Of a stretch of DNA of 64,000 nucleotides, positions 11,801 to 23,506 are shown piece by piece (position 1 is the stretch's first letter; every line of letters starts with the position of its first letter). Under the pieces are notes generated by a model. It did no database searches and was not told where the DNA came from. It worked only from the letters and a program-made list of their open reading frames with translations. The stretch is from Hyaloraphidium curvatum (lineage: Eukaryota > Monoblepharomycota > Hyaloraphidiomycetes > Hyaloraphidiales > Hyaloraphidiaceae): assembly GCA_025558095.1 (NCBI GenBank), contig JAIVFI010000022.1, positions 620,001 to 684,000 of the forward strand, written 5' to 3'. Position numbers and translations under genes: made by a program.

Positions 11801-14800
11801 TTCTTGGCCGCTACCACCAGCGCGGCCTCGTCGGGGCTCTGCGCGCGGTAGTGCAGAGGCCCGGCGGGTTCCGCAGACGGGCCCTCGGCGCCCTCGACGA
11901 CCTGCGCCGGCATGCCGTCCGGCGTGCTCACGAGGACCGAGTGGCAGACGGCCAGCAGCGTGAAAAACTCCATGATGAGCACGCTCTGCGGCGCCGTCGA
12001 GGTCGGCGCCTCCAGGTCCTGGTACAGCTTGGGATCGACGAAGCCCGGCGCAGCATCCCGGTAAGCCGAAGGGAACTGGGCCGGCACCTGGTACATCTCG
12101 TGGCCAGCATCGGGCGCGGGCGACGGCGACGGGCTCGGGCTCGCACGCGGGATCTGCGGCGTCATCGACGGGGTCGCGGGCAGCGGCGGGAGCGCCTCCG
12201 CAGCCTGCCCGTGGTTCCTGATCGACGCCGACGACCGCGCCGGCGACGGCCTCCTCGGCGCGGGGTACTGCATGCTCGCCGACGACCGGTGCCGCTCCGA
12301 GGTGGGCAGCATCGCCGGCTGCGGGCTTGCCGGCTCCCACCCGCCGTTGACGCCGAGCCCGACGGCCGACACCGACGCCCGCGGCATCGACGAGACCGAC
12401 TTGCGCGGGTCGGTCGACATCCGCCGCAGCGACAGGTTGGCCTGCGCCTGCGACTGGCTTTTGCGCGGCGCGCCGGGTGGGGGCTCCCCGAGCCCGGCAT
12501 AGAGCGTCCCGGCGATGGTGCACTTTTTGAACTCCATCACGTTGCGCGTCAGCGTCCCCGTCTTGTCCGAAAAGACGTACTCGATCTGGCCCAGGTCGTC
12601 CGACAGGTTCCACGCGCGGGGGATGCAGGGCCGGTCCATGGGCTCGTAGTACATCTCCACGTCCTGGTAGATGAAGAAGGCCTGCGCCGTCTTGACGATC
12701 TCGACGGTCAGGTACAGCGATATGGGCACGATGTTCTGGTACTGGATCAGGGCGTTGAGGAAGGCGATCAGGCCGTCGGTGAAGCCGGTGCCCGCGGCCT
12801 GGGCCAGGTAGGGCGGGTTCTCCGCCAGGTGCGCGGCCTCCCAGATGGGGTTGGCGACGGCGACGACGATGCAGATGCAGGCGAGGATGAAGAGGTTGAC
12901 GAGCCTGTAGGTTCAACAAGCGGGGCCTTCTGTCAACAAACGGAGAAGCTGACCCAGCCGCTCGAGACCTACACGTGGTAGTTCATCATCTTCTCGATCG
13001 CGCTCCTCTTGCTTGGCGTCTTTCCCGAGTTCATGACGACCTTGGTCTCGGACCCCGTGAACACCACGAACCCGATCGCCCACTCCGTGTCCCTGAGAAC
13101 CGACCCGCGCAGCAAGAGGTTGCCCGCGTTCACGGGGAGGATCTTCAGATGGAGCACGCCGTCCGAGGCGGCCGTACCCGTCTGGGGGGCCGAGGCGATG
13201 CTGGGCGCGACGCTGGGGAGGGAGGTGGCCGAGGTGCCCGGGGTCACGGCCGACAGCGGGGGGTTGGGGGGCGGCGCGGGTTGGAAGCGCGCCGAGGCGG
13301 CGGTGGGGGGTTCGACGGAGGTGCTTTGGGCCGAGCCGGGGGAAACGGGCGGCAGGGCGGCGAGAAGCGAGGCGGGGTCCGGGCCGTTCTGCGCCGGCAC
13401 CGCGAGGCCCGAAAGCTCCACGGGGGTCTGGGCCAGCGGACTCTCGGGGGCCTCCTCGACCGTCTCGAGCTGCGCGACGAAGCTCGACTTGCCGAAGCTC
13501 GCCCAGCTCCCGCCGTCCGTCTTCTTCCTCAGCGACCTGCGGCCGGGGCTGCTGACCGGCAGCCGCTGGTCCCGCCCGCCTTCGGCCACCAGGGTGCCGG
13601 AGAAGGAGTACATGTTGGCGTTGGCCTCCTCGCTCTCGACCCAGAAGCGGGCGTCGGCGCAGTCCAGGGCCGTCCGAAGGTGCTGCGTCGACGGGACCGA
13701 GTACCGGATCTTGAGGTTGGTCTCGCCGTCCAAGTTCTTGGTCTCGAGGTAGGCCACCGATTCGGGTTCCGAGGAGGAGAGGAGCAGCAGGTCCGCGGGC
13801 ACCGAGTCGCCCTCACGCAGCAGGAGAAAGTCGCCGACCTTCACCTCGCTCCACTGCTTGATGGCAAAGTGCGGGTCGTCGGGGTCGTCCGGGGTGGGAG
13901 GGACGAATTTGGGCGCCGCGGCGACGGGTGAGGCCGGCCGGTCCGCGTTGCCCGAGAGCTTGCCCAGCTCTCCGCCAGTGACCTTGTCCGCGGCCGCCGT
14001 GAGCCACCGGTACAGCGACTTGATCAGCTTCACGACCAAGGCGGCCACGTACTCGATGGGCAGCATGATGTAGCCCAGGATCCGTTCCCACCAGCGCAGG
14101 AAGCGGTGCCAGAGGGCCTGCGACGGGGGCCGCACGTTGACGTTGTAGAAGTTGGCCAGGGCGTAGACCGGCGTCGAGTTGACCTTGTTGTCCGAGGCGT
14201 GCCGGCGGTAGTCCTCCAGGCCGTCCTTGATCATTGTCAGCGTGACCTGTCGAAGGCGCGGTTTAGCCGAGGTTCCGCAGACGGCCCGAGCGCGGGCAGG
14301 CGGACTGCCCCGGCCCGCGAAACACGCCGCCCTCCCGCGTGCCCCGCGAATGCTGGCCAAACTCACGATGATAATGAGCGGCAGCGCCGAAACCACCGGG
14401 TCAATTGTCATGAACACGGGGAAGAACTGGATCACGGCCAGCGTGAGGAAAAAGATGTTTGCCACGCGGCGGAACTGCTCCGAGAGGTTCTTCGGCACGA
14501 AGAGCAGCAGCGAGTACTTTGACGTGCGGATCTCGTTTGTGGGGTAGTCCGGCGTCTCGCCGGGCGCGGCGACCGAGGCGTAGACGGTGCGCGGGGCGGG
14601 CGCGTCGGGGTCGCTGTGGCCGGCATTCTTCCCCTTCTTCGCGGCCTTGCTGTTGAACACCGGCAGCCACGACCGCTGGATCGCCGCGGCGGCGGAGGCG
14701 GTCGACGGGCGGCCGTCCGCGCGCAGCCCGTCCTTCGCCGCGGTCGTCGACTTCGGCGGCGCGAGCGACGTCGCCGACCGCGCGCCGGCGAACGGGTTCA

Positions 14801-14822
14801 GCGCCGCCTGCGCGTCGGTCAT
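8820..14822 (-). CDS. P4-type ATPase (aminophospholipid flippase)
   Basis: Membrane ATPase that flips phospholipids from the outer/lumenal to the cytosolic leaflet, normally with a Cdc50 partner. Seven exons (14822-14367, 14246-12973, 12904-10843, 10791-10627, 10573-10161, 10105-9410, 9360-8820) sum to 5607 nt, 1868 residues, exactly in frame. Family signs: NEIRTSKYSLLLFVPKNL near the N-terminus, the actuator motif LDGETNLK, phosphorylation site SDKTGTLTRN (Asp near residue 690), GDGANDVSMIQ at the hinge and a P4-type C-terminal membrane block with YFRNYWPTD. It is longer than yeast Dnf1 because of Ser/Pro-rich inserts after DKTGT and a ~250-residue low-complexity tail. The last intron removes an early stop, so the frame at 8820-9347 is the tail of this gene, not a separate one. 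Confidence 0.95.
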
Positions 14823-15461
14823 CTCAGCGCGTCTTCCGCCGCTGCGCCGGCCCGCGCCATGGCCCCGCCGACCGAGCGGGGCTGTTTTGAGGAGCGGATC
14901 GTCGAGCGCGCGACCGCCGACCGAGCACCCCCAAGCACCCTGCGCCTGCGCACAGCCCGGTCTGCAGGACTGCAGATCTGGATCTGCGGCTGATTCAGTG
15001 ATAATGTCGATTGCTTTCCTCAATGATTGCGGGGTGGATCGCTAGCCTTGTGGGAGCTCTGAGCTGGAATCGAAGCTCGCCTGAGCGATTGCCCGCAGCC
15101 CCCCAGGAGGACCAATACAAGGTTCTGGAGCCTTCACTCGACGTTGGATGTCATGCGGAATCACTCCTAACAAGATCGCCAAGCTGGAGATCGCCCAAGG
15201 TCTGCTTCCCAGTCTGCCCCAGAGTCCGCAGCCCGTCAAATCAGAGCCAAGAGGTGTTCCATACCGCGATCGGATCGGAACCGAGACCATAAGTGACTTT
15301 AAATGTTGTATACGGGAATCCGGAAGAAATTTGGCAAGTGGGGCGTGTACGGGGGATTGGGTGATTGGCCACTGCAAGCACGTCTCGAGCATCGTGCGGG
15401 GACCAACTCGTGCTCCACTCGGGCTGCCGTGTTGTCGGTTCATTCACCGCAGCCGACCATC
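14823..15461. other. Divergent intergenic region
   Basis: About 640 bases between the flippase start (leftward) and the second acyl-CoA dehydrogenase (rightward). It should contain both promoters. I see no repeat, RNA gene or conserved coding segment in it. Confidence 0.55.
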
Positions 15462-17695
15462 ATGGGTCGTTCCTACACGTCCGCCGAGGTCGCGAAGCAC
15501 TCTGCGGAGGGGGATGGTGCGTGGGAGACTCTCCCGGATCCACGCCGTCGCTGACTCGCAGACCCTCCTGCCGGGAGCCTGGATCATAATCGATCAGAAG
15601 GTGCGCTTCGATGCTGAACACGGAGCGCCCGGAAGCCTCAACGGAACCCCGCGGCCGCGCACGCGCAGGTCTACGACGTCTCCAAGTTCGCCGACGACCA
15701 CCCCGGCGGCAAGAAGATCCTCCTCCGCCACGCCGGCAAGGACGCCACGGCCATCTTCCGGCAATACCACAAGGACACCGTGCTGAGCCAGTTCGGCCCC
15801 AAGCTGGAGGTCGGCTCCGTGGAATCGCTTGTCGCGCAGGTCGCCGCCGCGACGGGGGGACAGCCGGCCAAGAAGAGCCCGCTGCTGACGGGCGAGCTGG
15901 AGGTGTTTGGCGACCTGGCGCCGTTTGCGGAGCCGTACTGGTACCAGGATTGGTACTCGCCTTGTGGGTCGCCGCCGTCCTCCTCGACGTCCATTCGGCC
16001 TGACTCCGGCCAGACTACAACGACTCGCACCGCGCCCTCCGCGCGCACATGCGCAAGCTCATGTCCGACAACCTGTGGCTCGACCAGAAGGACAAATTCG
16101 ACGCGCTGATCAAGCAGAACAAACCGCTGCCCACAGAGTACTTCCAGAAGATCGGCGCCGCGGGGCTGTTCCGCGTCATCGTGGGGCCGCCGTGGAGGGC
16201 ACCTGACTTGCCGGGGATTCCGGACCTGCCGATGGGGATCAAGTCGGAGGACTGGAACATGTTCCACGAGATGAGTGGGTGGACGGTTGCCTCTAGGAAG
16301 GTTCTCGCTGAACAGAGTGCTGGCAGTTGTGCTCGACGAGATCCGCAACTCGCCCAGCATTCTGCCCTTGCTGTTCGGCGGGCAGGCCTAGTGGGTTTCA
16401 CATCCGTCTTGGATGCCGCATTCTCTTGACAAGGCCCCGCAGCGCCATCCCACCGATCGAAAAGTACGGCCCCCAATGGATGAAGGAAGCCCTCCTCCCC
16501 GCCTTGTACTCGGGCCGCAAGACCGCGGCCCTGGCCATCTCGGAGCCCCACGCCGGGTCGGACGTGCAGAACATCCAGACCACGGCCAGGCTGTCGGACG
16601 ACGGGAAGCACTTCATCGTCAACGGGGAGAAGAAGTGGATCACGGGCGGCGTGCGTGCTCGGCGTGGGGACCCGTCAGAAAGCTCTGACCGGGTGTTTTG
16701 GGCAGGTCTGGTCGGATTGGTTCACCACGGCCGTCAGGACCGGCGGCGCGGGCGGCGCCGGGGTGTCGGTGCTCATGATTGAGCGGTCTCCGGGCGTCAA
16801 GACCAGGCACATCGAGACTTCGGCCGGCGTCAGCTCGGCGGCGACCTACGTCACGTTCGACGACGTCAAGGTGGGTTGACTGGCGACGACGTGCCCGTTG
16901 CGCGTTGCTGATCGAGGATCGAATCCAGGTGCCGGTCGAGAACCTACTCGGAAAGCTGAACGAAGGATTCAAGGTGCTCATGGTGGGCACGGACGCGGGA
17001 TCGGGGCAAGCCTCTGCTGATCGCGAACGCGACAGACGAACTTCAACCACGAGCGGATCCTTATTTGCATCAACGTGAAGTGAGTTTTGAGGGGAGCTTG
17101 TTGTCGAGAGCTACGCTGACTCTTCCGTTGGCGCAGCCGGCAATCCCGCGTCTGCTATCAAGGTCTATCCTGATCCCGTCGCCGTTCTTGTCGCTGCTTG
17201 CTCACGGACCTCCTTTTGCAGAGGCACTCCACTACGCCCACCGCCGCAAGACCTTCGGCAAGTTCCTCATCGAGCACGGCGTCATCCGCGACAAGTTCGC
17301 CCAGATGGCCCGCCAGATCGAGGCCACCCACGCATGGATCGAGGTGCTCGCGTACCAGATGACCAAGATGGACCCCAAGATCCAGGACCTGCGCCTCGGC
17401 GGCGCCATCGCCCTGTGCAAGCTGCAGTGCACGCGCACGTTCGAGCTCTGCGCGAGGGAGGCGTCGCAGATCATGGGCGGGATCGCGTACACCAAGGGCG
17501 GGCAGGGCGGGCGCGTCGAGGCGTTGTACAGGCTGGTGCGCGGCGTGGCCATCCCGGGCGGGTCCGAGGAGATCATGTGGGTCACGGGCTCGGTCGTTGG
17601 CCGTCCGCGGGGCACTAATCTGGCATGCTTTCAGGGGAGATCTCGCCGTGCGGCAGAGCACGAAGGTTGCGAAGATGCTCGGAGCCGATCTCTAG
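15462..17695 (+). CDS. Cytochrome b5-acyl-CoA dehydrogenase fusion (copy 2)
   Basis: Paralogue of the gene at 65-2303 and the same predicted reaction. Twelve exons (15462-15516, 15578-15600, 15669-15963, 16014-16274, 16327-16390, 16443-16650, 16706-16870, 16929-16982, 17036-17079, 17137-17162, 17222-17576, 17635-17695) sum to 1611 nt, 536 residues, exactly in frame. The cytochrome b5 part has VYDVSKFADDHPGG. The dehydrogenase part has SEPHAGSD, GKHFIVNGEKKWITGG, KYGPQWMKEALLPALY, GGIAYTKGGQGGRVEALYR and IPGGSEEIM. Exons of 23 and 26 nt are unusually small. The N-terminal lobe is shorter than in copy 1 (ILPLLFGGQAYAIPPIEKYG replaces a longer segment). It ends GADL. Its 3' end faces the tandem dehydrogenase genes 188 bases away. 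Confidence 0.93.
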
Positions 17696-17882
17696 CAGAT
17701 CGTCGAAGAAGCCTTCACTCCCATTGCTTCCGACCAGCGATGGTTCAGGTGCGGCGGGATCCCACGACGGCGCCAGAAACCTGACGCCAGGGCAGAAGTG
17801 TACTCCTCAATCCATCGCTCGATTCAGAGAGACATTCACTTCCGTTGTATGTATACTCCAAGTGCCTCGTACATCAATCCAC

Positions 17883-20501
17883 CTACAGTTTCGGCCCGCT
17901 CGTGCTCCCCGTCCTCCTGCCGCTGGCGTCCCTGGTGGGGTCGCCTTTGAATCTGAAAAGCATTCTCCGTGAGCCCCAGACAACGAAGCTGGCCAGAGCG
18001 TGACCTACCCGAGGTTCGTGAAAGCCCTGGTCGAACCAGACTGCGGGGGAGCCTCGGCGCCCGTGGCAAATTGTGTGACCTCGTTCCACCTGTCGCGCAC
18101 GGCCTCGACGTTGAAGCTCGAGTCCAGCTTGAAGAAGGCCCCGGCGGAGCGCTGCAGGCGGGTCTCGGCGACCCAGCCGCCGCCGACCTCGTAGATGTGG
18201 TGCGGCATGGTGTTACTCTCGTGGGAAAGGTACACGACGAGGGGCGAGATCCACTGCGGAACGATATCAATCGAAGAGCCAAAGGCCGTCAGCACAATGA
18301 GGACGAACGTGGGGTTTCCGAGCCTCAATGTAATGCGGGTCGACGCCGGGAATGGTTGCGATCATGCTGGCAACGAGTGTTCAGCACCCTCCCAAGGCGA
18401 TGACGTCGCATGGCCTCTCACCGGGTCCCCGCACCGGGTGCAATGGTATGGCACACGATGTTGTCCTTGGCACCCTCCTTCGACAAGGTCTGCGCAAAGC
18501 CGATGGTGCCGAGCTTGGCAGCTATGGCCATCATCAAACGGCAGTCGAGCAAGAGCAACGAGTAACGACTCACAGGCGTAATTGGTCTGCCCGAAGTTGC
18601 CAAAAATTCCGGCCGCCGAGGTCGTGAACACGATGCGGCCGTACTTCTGGTTCTTCATGTGCGCCCAAGCCGCCTTGGTGGTCTTGTAAACGCCCCTTAA
18701 GTGGACGTCCATGATCGAATTCCAGTCCTCGTCGGTCATGCGGGCCAGGGACTTGTCGCGCAGGAAGCCGGCGTTGTTGACGAGCACGTCGATGCGGCCG
18801 AAGGCCTTGATCGCCGTCTGCGGGGTGATGGCCCTGAGTGTCAACCGTCCACGTGAGGCGCAGAGTTTGCCGCACCTCAATGATCTTCTCCCCCTCGAGG
18901 ACCGAGTCGTAGTTGGCGACGGCCGTGCCGCCCTCCTTCCGGATTTCCTCGACGGTGGCATCGGCTGCTTCCGACGACTTGCCCGCGCCGTTCACGGCAG
19001 TGCCAAGGTCGTTGACGACGACCTTGGCTCCAAGTTTGGCAAAGTACTTGGCGTGCGCTTTGCCGATGCCGTTGCCCTGGAAAGCTGTTAGAGAAAGCGG
19101 ACGAAAAGCTTGATGGAAGTCGCTCACAGCGCCAGTGACGACCGCAACGCGCCCGTCGAAGCGCAGGTCGGGAATCTCCGGGTTCCCGGGCATCTTGGTG
19201 GACTCCTCCATCTTCTTCATGAAGTTGGCGTCCTGGACCACGAGAGGGTAGTCAGGGTTCGTGAAGTCCATGATCTGGGGCATCTTCTCCTTGATGAGAG
19301 CCGCGGTGTAGTTGACGTTGGGGTTCAGAAGCACGCCCTTGGAACGCTGCCAGCGGAGCTTGGCCATCCAGCCCGCGCCGACCTCGAACAGCGAGCCGTT
19401 CTCCTTCGAAGACGAATGGCAGAGGTAGGCCACGAGGGGAACGACATACTCCGGCTTCACGGCTTCCAGCAGCTCCTTGGGCCAGACGGTCGCGGTTAGG
19501 CGGGACCCGGCGATCGGAGCAATCGTGTTTGTGAAGATGTTGTTCTTCGAGCCCTCCTTGGCCATAGTCTGGGACAAGCCGTGCAGGCCAAGCTTAGCGG
19601 CTGGCAAAGTCGCCATTGTCAGCGAAGGTCGACCTGGATGTGCGAAGATAGCTACCGGCGTAGTTCGATTGGCCGAAGCTTCCATAGATGCCGCTCGCCG
19701 ACGAGGTGTTGATTATTCTGCCGTACTTCTGCTTCTGCATCACCTGCCAGGCCGCGCGGGCGACCTTGAACGCGCCGTCGAGGTGAACCTTCTGAATGAG
19801 CTGCGGACGCCGCGTCGGGAAGGTTCGTGACTTGGCTAACAAGCACCGAGATCCAAAACCCACGTCCCAGTCCTCGTCAGACACTGCGAAAGAACGCAAG
19901 TCAGCCAATGTGGTCGGCGAAAAGGAGAGCGACTCACTCCTCTGGAACGACTTGTCGCGAAGAATGCCCGCGTTCTGGGACGGCCCGAAACGGTCAAAAG
20001 ACGACGCGCGAGAACGAGGCTGAGAATCCCACGTTGATGATAACATCAACCCTTCCAAACGCCTTGACCGCAGTGTCGATGATTCTATGGGGCGGCGCGC
20101 GTCGTTGAGAACCAGCCGCGTGCCTCCTCGTTCCAGTTTCACCTCTCCCCGAACTCGACCGAGTCGTAGTTCGCCACGGCCTTGCCGCCGGCCTTGGTAA
20201 TCTCCTCAACGACGGCATCCGCGGCGCGCTGGTCCTTGCCCTGGCCGAAGCCCGAGCCGCCGAGATCGTTGACAACCACGGAAGCTCCACGTGAGGCAAA
20301 GAACAAGGCGTAGGCCTTGCCGAGACCATTGCCCTGGCGTCAGAAAGGGAGGAGATAATGGAAGTCGCGCCGTTCAGAGGAGAAGCACGCGCATCGGGAG
20401 GAAGACACGGGGTTTGAGTCGGTTGCTTGGGCAGTTCAACACAGGAGACCCACGGCGCCAGTCACGACGACGGTCTGGCCATCCCAACGGAGCTCGCTCA
20501 T
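17883..20501 (-). CDS. Double-SDR peroxisomal 3-hydroxyacyl-CoA dehydrogenase (Fox2-type, copy B)
   Basis: NAD-dependent dehydrogenase with two consecutive short-chain dehydrogenase domains, as in the N-terminal two thirds of fungal Fox2/MFE-2, which oxidises (3R)-hydroxyacyl-CoA in peroxisomes. Start [16 protein letters not shown] at 20501. Domain 1 has [35 protein letters not shown] and [16 protein letters not shown]. Domain 2 begins [12 protein letters not shown] and has [32 protein letters not shown] and [16 protein letters not shown], so the Ser-Tyr-Lys residues are in both. The last exon ends SGPKL; PKL is a weak peroxisomal signal variant. There is no hot-dog hydratase domain, so it is shorter than usual Fox2 (~900 residues). 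It is a tandem copy of the gene at 20694-23317, with matching intron positions including a 20-nt exon at 19864-19883. Confidence 0.88.
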
Positions 20502-20693
20502 CGTGAATGGAGCGAAGACCCGATGAATACAATGCTTCGGAGTGGGAGAGGTGGCGACTCAACGCGTGGAAGACGGCGGCAAATCGGCCACTGCGATCGA
20601 CGTGCGGACCCGATCGGGCGCAAACCGCCCGTCGCTCCTTCTCGAGGCGCAGCCGTCCTACTTCGTTTTTCAACGCTCCATACAACAAGCCGC

Positions 20694-23317
20694 CTACAGC
20701 TTCGGTCCGCTCGTGCTTCCCGTCCGCCTGCCGCTGGCGTCCCTCGTTGGGTCGCCCTTGAACCTGAAGCCAGCGATCCCTGAGCAACAGGACCGACATG
20801 ATCACGCATTCAACCCACCCAAGGTTCGTGAAGGCCCTAGTAGCACCGGAAGCCGGCGGCGCCTCGGCGCCAGTGACGAACTGGGTGACCTCCTGCCACC
20901 TGTCGCGCACGGCTTCGACGTTGAAGCTCGAGTCCAGCTTGAAGAAGGCGCCGGCGGACCGCTGCAGGCGGGTCTCGGCGACCCAGCCGCCGCCGACCTC
21001 GAAAAGGTGGTGCGGCATGGTGTCGCTTTCGTGGCAGAGGTAGACGACGAGGGGAGAGATCCACTGCGACGGAGGTCAGCCGAGCACTAAATGCCAGCAG
21101 TATCTAGCTCACGTCGGGCTTGCGGGCCTCGACGTACTTGGGGTCAACGCCAGGGATCGTGGCGATCATGCTACAAACATGATCAGGCGCATGTTGGAAA
21201 GACGTAAGCGGGCTCTTACCGAGTGCCGGCGCCGGGGGCGATAGTGTGGCAGACGATGTTGTCCTTCGCGCCCTCCTTCGAGAGCGTCTGGGCGAAACCG
21301 ACGGTACCGAGCTTAGCAGCTGGAAGCGGGAAGAATGAGATGCGGCTCGGAAGGCTCCAAACGAGACCCCGCACCGGCGTAGTTGGCCTGCCCGAAGTTG
21401 CCGAAGATGCCCGACGAGGAGGCGGTGAAGACGATACGGCCGTACTTCTGGTTCTTCATGTGAGGCCAAGCCGCCTTGGTCGTCTTGTAGATGCCCCTCA
21501 GGTGCACGTCCATGATCGAGTTCCAGTCCTCGTCCGTCATCCGCGCCAGCGTTTTGTCGCGGAGGAAGCCGGCGTTGTTGACGAGCACGTCCACGCGGCC
21601 GAAGGCCTTGATCGCCGTCTGCGGGGTGATGGCCCTGAGTGTCAACCATCCACGTGAGGCGCAGAGTTTGCCGCACCTCAATGATCTTCTCGCCCTCAAG
21701 CACCGAGTCGTAGTTGGCGACAGCCGTGCCGCCTTCCTTCCGGATTTCCTCGACGGTGGCGTCGGCGGCACCAGAAGACTTGCCAGCGCCGTTGACGGCG
21801 GTGCCAAGGTCGTTGACGACCACCTTGGCCCCAAGTTTGGCGAAATACTTGGCGTGGGCCTTGCCGATACCGTTGCCCTGAAAAGAGCGATTAGAGGGAT
21901 CGCGAGCGACGTCGCCAACAAACATACAGCGCCCGTGACGACGACGACCCGTCCATCGTACCGCAGGTCGGGGATCGAAGGGTTGCCGGGGAGCTTGACC
22001 GAGTCCTCCATCTTCTTCTGGAAGTTGGCCTCGGCGCCCGCGACGGGGTAGTCCGCGTTCGTGAAGTCCATGATCTGGGGCATCTTTTCCTTGATGAGAG
22101 CCGCGGTGTAGTTGACGTTGGGGTTCAGCAGCACGCCCTTGGTCCTCTGCCAGCGGAGCTTGGCCATCCAACCGGCGCCGACCTCGAAGAGCGACCCGTT
22201 CTCCTTGGTGGAGGAGTGGCAGAGGTACGCAACCAGGGGAACGACGTATTCCGGCTTCACGGCCTCGAGCAGCTCCTTGGGCCACACGGTGGCGGTCAAA
22301 CGCGAACCGGCGATGGGAGCGATCGTGTTGGTGTGGATGTTGTTCTTGGCGCCCTCCTTGGCCAGGGTCTCCGAGAAACCGTGCAGACCAAACTTGGCAG
22401 CTAAAGGATGACAGCACATGAGCCGAAATCTCCACCGCCGGTGCGGTGACCGTACCAGCGTAGTTGGACTGCCCGAAGCTTCCGTAGATGCCGCTTGCCG
22501 ACGAAGTGTTGATGATCCGGCCGTACTTCTGCTTTTGCATCACCTGCCAGGCCGCGCGGGCGACCTTGAACGCGCCGTCGAGGTGAACCTTCTGAATCAG
22601 CTGTGGGCCGAAAGAGGGACAGGTTCGGACTCGTGATCGTCGAACAGCGCCAGTCAGGAACCCACGTCCCAGTCCTCGTCGGACACTGGAAACGGTACAC
22701 ATTGAGCGGGCACGAGGAAGGCAGCGACAGGGAAACTCACTCCTCTGGAACGATTTGTCGCGGAGGATGCCGGCGTTCTGGGAGACGGTTCGACGGGTGA
22801 GGCCAAATCGACGCGAGCATCCTCCGACGGTCCCACATTGATCACCACATCCACCCTGCCGAAAGCTTTGACCGCGGTGTCGATGATCCTATGGGGAACA
22901 ACAGCCTCGTCAGGGCTGGCGTCGCGGTCTCCTTCGTGCCGGGATGTACCTCTCCCCGAACTCGACTGAGTCGTAGTTGGCCACGGCCTTGCCACCGGCC
23001 TTGGTGATCTCGTCGACGACGGCATCAGCGGCGCGCTGGTCCTTGCCCTGGCCGAAGCCAGAGCCACCGAGGTCGTTGACAACCACGGACGCTCCGCGCG
23101 AGGCGAAGAACAGGGCGTAGGCCTTCCCGAGACCGTTGCCCTGATGTTGGAAATAATGTGGGCGATGAAGGCAATGCCGTTCGCCGCAGATGGGCGCGTC
23201 GGAAGGGAGGTCGGGCGCGGAGCGGTGAGTCGGCTGCGGGACCGACGGGCTCGGGCGACGGGGACCCACGGCGCCGGTCACGACGACGGTCTGTCCGTCC
23301 CAACGGAGCTGGCTCAT
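20694..23317 (-). CDS. Double-SDR peroxisomal 3-hydroxyacyl-CoA dehydrogenase (Fox2-type, copy A)
   Basis: Thirteen exons (23317-23270, 23140-22950, 22888-22837, 22777-22741, 22685-22666, 22600-22456, 22400-21928, 21877-21677, 21618-21375, 21319-21220, 21170-21113, 21063-20819, 20763-20694) sum to 1884 nt, 627 residues, exactly in frame. Two SDR domains in series: domain 1 with [45 protein letters not shown] and [16 protein letters not shown]; domain 2 with [62 protein letters not shown] and [16 protein letters not shown]. Expected role is oxidation of 3-hydroxyacyl-CoA in peroxisomal beta-oxidation. It ends SGPKL with no hydratase domain. Copies A and B are head-to-tail, 192 bases apart, and still near identical over long stretches, so the duplication is fairly recent. 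Confidence 0.92.
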
Positions 23318-23506
23318 CGTGAATGGAAGGAGGACGGTTCGAGGAGAAGTTCCGAAGCGTGAGGGCTGTTCGGTCAAAGCGGGGGAGACGGCGGCAAATC
23401 GGCCCGACCGTCTTCCGCCCAACGACGGACGACGGAAGCCGACAAACTTTCCAGCCTTCCAATCATCTATTCGTTTAATCCGATTCATAAGCTGACAGAG
23501 ATGACA

